Notes under the pieces: model-generated
The model's database searches: none
Seen by the model: the letters and a program-made list of their open reading frames with translations, nothing else
What the model was told of the DNA's origin: nothing
Position numbers and translations under genes: made by a program
Part shown: in pieces, positions 61,801 to 64,000 of the stretch
How positions within the stretch are numbered: the stretch's first letter is position 1
Layout of the letters: each line of letters starts with the position of its first letter
Assembly (NCBI GenBank): GCA_021372355.1
Contig: JAJFUQ010000005.1
Location: 79,825-143,824, forward strand
Length of the DNA: 64,000 bases
Direction of reading: 5' to 3'
Origin: Nocardiaceae bacterium
GTDB taxonomy: Bacteria; Actinomycetota; Actinomycetes; Mycobacteriales; Mycobacteriaceae

Positions 61801-64000
61801 GTGCAGATCGATGCTGCCTCGGCGGCGGGATGCGCTACTCCATAGCTGGCCGCCCCGAGCCACGACGACACGGCATCGAGCTGCTCGAGTGTCCGGCAGA
61901 ACGACAACAGCGAAAGGACACTGGGGTCCGTCACGGACCGACGCGTGGCCGCAACTGCGCTGACCTTTGTCTGCAGACCCGAGCGGTCGAGAGTGTCGAC
62001 GTCGATCGGTCCGGCGAGCCGCCACGGCGACTGCATCGGCTTCACGCCGAGATCGAGCAGGCTCTCCCCCAGCCGACTCGCGATGTCGTAGACCTCTTCG
62101 ATCGGAACCTCGCCCAGAACAACCGACCGAGGAATGTCAGTCGCCGACGTCGGACCCATCTCCTCGAGTTCGAGGATGATCTGTCGGGCGTCCCACGCCG
62201 ACATCTCGATCGGACCGACTTCGTGCAGCTGGTCCGGATAGCGTGCCAATCCCGCGACCAGGCCCTGATAGTTCCGTCGTAGCTGGTCGAACGCCGGTGT
62301 CGGCGCGATCGAGTGGTCCAACGCGTCCTGCAATTGCTGACGAACCGCGGTGACCGTCTGGTTGGGGCCATGCAGATCGAGGCTGAACGCGTCGAGCCCG
62401 ACGCTCGCGAGACGCCCCTTCACGATGTCGAGCGCGGCGGCCTTCTCGGCCACGAACAGGACGCGCTTGCCCTCCGCCAAGCCGTTCGCGATGAGGTTGG
62501 TGATGGTCTGCGACTTGCCCGTTCCGGGCGGCCCTTCCAGGACGAAAGATTTCCCTGCCGACGCCCACCGGATCGCCTCGAGCTGCGAACCGTCTGCCGG
62601 AATCGGCAGGTACGTCGTCGCCTCCACGCTCGGGTCGGCATCGGGTGGCTCGATCGAGTCGTCAAATCCGCTGCCGGCGGAATGGACGAGGTGGCGGACG
62701 GTCGGCCGGTCCAAGAAGGACTGCCAGTTGTTCGACAGGTCCTGCCAGAGCTGCAACGTGGCGAACTGGAGGAGTGCAAGATGCGCGGTTTCCTGAACGT
62801 GGAATCCCTCGACGCGCTTGCGCAGGATCGACGCACGAACGGCCTCCAATGCACGAGGCAGGTCGATACCCGAATGATCTTCGCTGGGGTTGAGGAGGTC
62901 GGGAATCTCGATGCCCCAGGAGACCCGCAGCTTCTCGATCAGGCAGTAATTCGGTTCGAGATCCCGCGTCGGGTCGAGTTGGATCTGGAACGCCGTATTG
63001 CCTTTTCCACCAAGCAGTTTGACCGGCACCAGATACAGCGGGGCTCTGCCCTGCTGGGCTCGCTCGGTCCACTCGAGTGTGCCGAAGGCCAGATAGAGGC
63101 TCGATGTGCCGGTCTCTTCGAGAGCCGTCTTCGCTCGTCGCGCGAGCGACAGAATCCGCCGGTGGTAGTCCTTCTCGGCGACAGCTACGTAGGCTGTGCG
63201 CTCACTCAGCAGCACGGCCGACAACGTTTGAGCGTCGACGTCCGCGGCAGTGCGAGCACCCTGCGCAAGATGAATCGCGCTCAGCATGTCGTGCGGCTGC
63301 AGCTCGAACCGCTGATCGCTTGCAATGCCGTCTTCGAACTCGCCGAGCGCACCGGAGGGAACATGGATCGGGACGCTCGACGCCGCCTTCAACTTGAGAA
63401 GCGCGTTCGCGTAGGTCATATCGAGGAGCGCGCGCTTCCATCGATCGACTCGCGGTGGGACGACGCTGGCCGGCCCGACGACGACCTCCCCCGGTGCCCG
63501 ACGGGCCACCGCTGCCGGCTGATGCGGCGCGATCTCGATAACCCGCGTATCGCCGTCCATGCGGATCGTGGGCAGCGGTCGGACGCGACTGTGCGCAGCA
63601 CGGACGTCGAGCAAGTAGCGGAGTTTGTGCAGGTCCTCGCGCCACCAGTGCCGGACTTCTGCCCGCGCGGCGTCAAACCCCAGGTGGCCAGGACCAGTGC
63701 AGACGGCCGTTGCCTCGAAGGCGTCGAACAGGTTCGAGTCGACGATCGTCTGCAGGCGTGCGAGATCGTCGATGACGACTGCCGGCAACTGCTCATCCGC
63801 AGTCAGGTAGCCGACAAAGGCATGACCCTGGCCGATGACCACGACGGGGTGAATCCCAGACTGCTCCATCGCCGCGGCGAAGGTGCACGCCAGATCAAGG
63901 CACGTCCCCGTTCGGTCCTCGAGAACGTCACGGTGTCGCCGCACGCGCTGCCCGGTGCCCTCGAACGACGCAGGTGGCTCGACATAGGTGATGTTGAGAG
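58836..64000 (-). CDS. giant DUF4011/SF1-helicase/DUF3320 protein (N-terminus outside window)
   Basis: More than 1,720 residues in one frame that is still open at the right edge. Domains, N to C: transglutaminase-like segment (EDRTGTCLDLACTFAAAMEQ), DUF4011 region, then a superfamily 1 helicase with Walker A LEGPPGTGKSQTITNL (about 62.5 kb) and Walker B LVVFDEASQIRVPQ (about 60.65 kb), followed by QGDERDIILFTLAFS and VAVTRAKRQVAIFSS. Next is a Vsr/MTES_1575-like endonuclease fold (59505-59730) and a DUF3320 winged-helix end (58837-59270). Related proteins are found in anti-phage defence neighbourhoods. The nuclease-like domain has VLLDG where E-C-D-G is usual, so its cleavage activity is doubtful. 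Confidence 0.85.
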   Translation of the reverse strand, partial: LNITYVEPPASFEGTGQRVRRHRDVLEDRTGTCLDLACTFAAAMEQSGIHPVVVIGQGHAFVGYLTADEQLPAVVIDDLARLQTIVDSNLFDAFEATAVCTGPGHLGFDAARAEVRHWWREDLHKLRYLLDVRAAHSRVRPLPTIRMDGDTRVIEIAPHQPAAVARRAPGEVVVGPASVVPPRVDRWKRALLDMTYANALLKLKAASSVPIHVPSGALGEFEDGIASDQRFELQPHDMLSAIHLAQGARTAADVDAQTLSAVLLSERTAYVAVAEKDYHRRILSLARRAKTALEETGTSSLYLAFGTLEWTERAQQGRAPLYLVPVKLLGGKGNTAFQIQLDPTRDLEPNYCLIEKLRVSWGIEIPDLLNPSEDHSGIDLPRALEAVRASILRKRVEGFHVQETAHLALLQFATLQLWQDLSNNWQSFLDRPTVRHLVHSAGSGFDDSIEPPDADPSVEATTYLPIPADGSQLEAIRWASAGKSFVLEGPPGTGKSQTITNLIANGLAEGKRVLFVAEKAAALDIVKGRLASVGLDAFSLDLHGPNQTVTAVRQQLQDALDHSIAPTPAFDQLRRNYQGLVAGLARYPDQLHEVGPIEMSAWDARQIILELEEMGPTSATDIPRSVVLGEVPIEEVYDIASRLGESLLDLGVKPMQSPWRLAGPIDVDTLDRSGLQTKVSAVAATRRSVTDPSVLSLLSFCRTLEQLDAVSSWLGAASYGVAHPAAEAASICTPQWEQAADHTVRRVEQFTSHFTPVLRNFSPEVLGVNLDALLRWSEETDGRLLGKKKRRLAILAEVQAFIDGPPQFPLDQLTSVLRELVGIRQGIAQLNQEVAQLPGVQVLPGWNPLDRLEARYVHAQVAGLRASASLHRVSSGASDSATADILRLRSPQALGSAPALSAFAAAWRELLSALASQPADVEFWLQDRYLLPAIDEDISSWNADGAGAAFVRLRRWGRVRSGLENAKRVGLRGLEEPVRSGELKGGDLEREVRLGIAKAVLSERLDSTGLAGFDDAERGHQIDRFIKTGLDVRRRMVTELPARLVHRRTFDSRGSRGRIGDLRQQLGRRRGGLSIRQLLHRFPDIIPQVTPCFLMSPASVARFLPAEMEFDLVVFDEASQIRVPQAICAMGRGKAVVIVGDSKQMPPTSMFSATSTDEEEEMEADDGLPVPVDLESVLSEAVESGFPSRLLSWHYRSRDESLIAFSNQYYYDGRLSSFPMPPDVGGQGLRLVRVDGEWEGGGRGAARVNRSEAKAVVEEIHRILDEDPGYSIGVVTFNSQQQTLVLDMLEADGDSRVRDALEREDEPLFVKNLENVQGDERDIILFTLAFSKDSKGRVPLNWGPLTRAGGERRLNVAVTRAKRQVAIFSSFDPHELDLGGSSSRGLADLKDYLLLARNGVAHVGLRRPSTLDRHLEEIADRLRSAGLEVATRVGLSDFTVDLAVRSGDKPWIAVLLDGPEWAQRATVGDRESLPSAVLTGAMGWPQVVRIWLPTWVRDSDSVVDAVREAASSGAAPAMVTADAMIAAEPEVVEESAPVLVREEAVVSNAFVPADDRPRYDPAGLEIPAMVAAEAVKVVEEEGPIMADRLIKVVASRFDLGRVREGRWLQIRNHFPPGLLKKAPNNEFVAWPAAMDPAEYLDYRTGKRDILEVPYHELRNALVAAVRSAHGLSREDALRETAKAFEGTRLASKVRPRLEGVIMAAEREGVIVDREGLILEP

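Noticed and set aside
1..64000. CRISPR array, rRNA or tRNA genes
   Set aside because: No regular direct repeats with spacers, no rRNA-like stretches, and no cloverleaf with a T-loop was recognised by reading; a tRNAscan run would be needed for certainty.

Overview
The window is chromosomal DNA of a high-GC actinobacterium, most likely of the order Mycobacteriales (Rhodococcus/Nocardia-like). The clues are frequent GTG starts, a PimE-type GT87 mannosyltransferase, an LpqI-like GH3 lipoprotein, a WXG100 protein, an LCM-type methyltransferase, a LigB-type ATP-dependent DNA ligase, a Pkn-type kinase with an extracytoplasmic tail and many TetR regulators. Genus was not determined. I see no rRNA, tRNA, CRISPR array, transposase or phage structural gene. 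Genes are dense; the only gene-free stretch above 300 bases is about 1537-2163.

Layout. 1-3.9 kb: end of a TetR gene, an alpha/beta-hydrolase-like protein, an SDR and a TetR repressor. 4.0-8.2 kb (cluster A, + strand): small accessory protein, cytochrome P450, alpha-dioxygenase-type heme peroxidase, SRPBCC protein. 8.3-13.2 kb: GT87 enzyme, DinG helicase, unknown helical protein, class III adenylate cyclase. 13.4-16.9 kb: Tat-exported multicopper oxidase, SseB-like protein, NUDIX hydrolase, methyltransferase. 16.9-20.5 kb: Ser/Thr kinase with no canonical start codon, diverging from an ECF sigma operon with two membrane proteins and an AhpD-like protein. 20.5-23.3 kb: MBL hydrolase, VOC protein, membrane protein plus alpha/beta hydrolase. 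23.3-27.2 kb (cluster B, - strand): a second accessory-P450-dioxygenase set, diverging from a PucR-type regulator. 29.0-33.4 kb: livK-livH-livMG-livF. 33.6-37.3 kb: small Cys-containing protein, large LuxR (LAL) regulator, secreted protein. 37.4-42.5 kb: sugar porter, LpqI-like lipoprotein, DUF1905, TfoX-like, ECF42-type sigma with its DGPF partner. 42.6-47.6 kb: gamma-carbonic anhydrase, LCM methyltransferase, DNA ligase, carotenoid oxygenase with a divergent TetR and twin palindromic operators. 47.6-58.8 kb: Amt, orphan WXG100, SRPBCC-HTH fusion, PPK2, DUF808, LOG-like and DUF1353 proteins, thioesterase, membrane proteins, topoisomerase IB, PASTA lipoprotein, DUF2127 and DUF2252. 58.8-64 kb: a giant DUF4011/SF1-helicase/DUF3320 protein running off the window.

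The most interesting biology is the pair of paralogous clusters. Each encodes a fatty-acid alpha-dioxygenase-like heme enzyme, with the cyclooxygenase-type catalytic Tyr three residues before the proximal His, directly downstream of a P450 and of a small protein of an unrecognised family. In fungi, heme dioxygenase and P450 are fused in one oxylipin synthase (Ppo/linoleate diol synthase). Here they look like a bacterial two-protein equivalent, present twice in inverted orientation about 15 kb apart and under different regulators (TetR for A, PucR-like for B). I infer, but cannot prove, an oxylipin or fatty-acid oxidation pathway. The second point of interest is the giant helicase, whose nuclease-like domain appears to lack an expected acidic residue.
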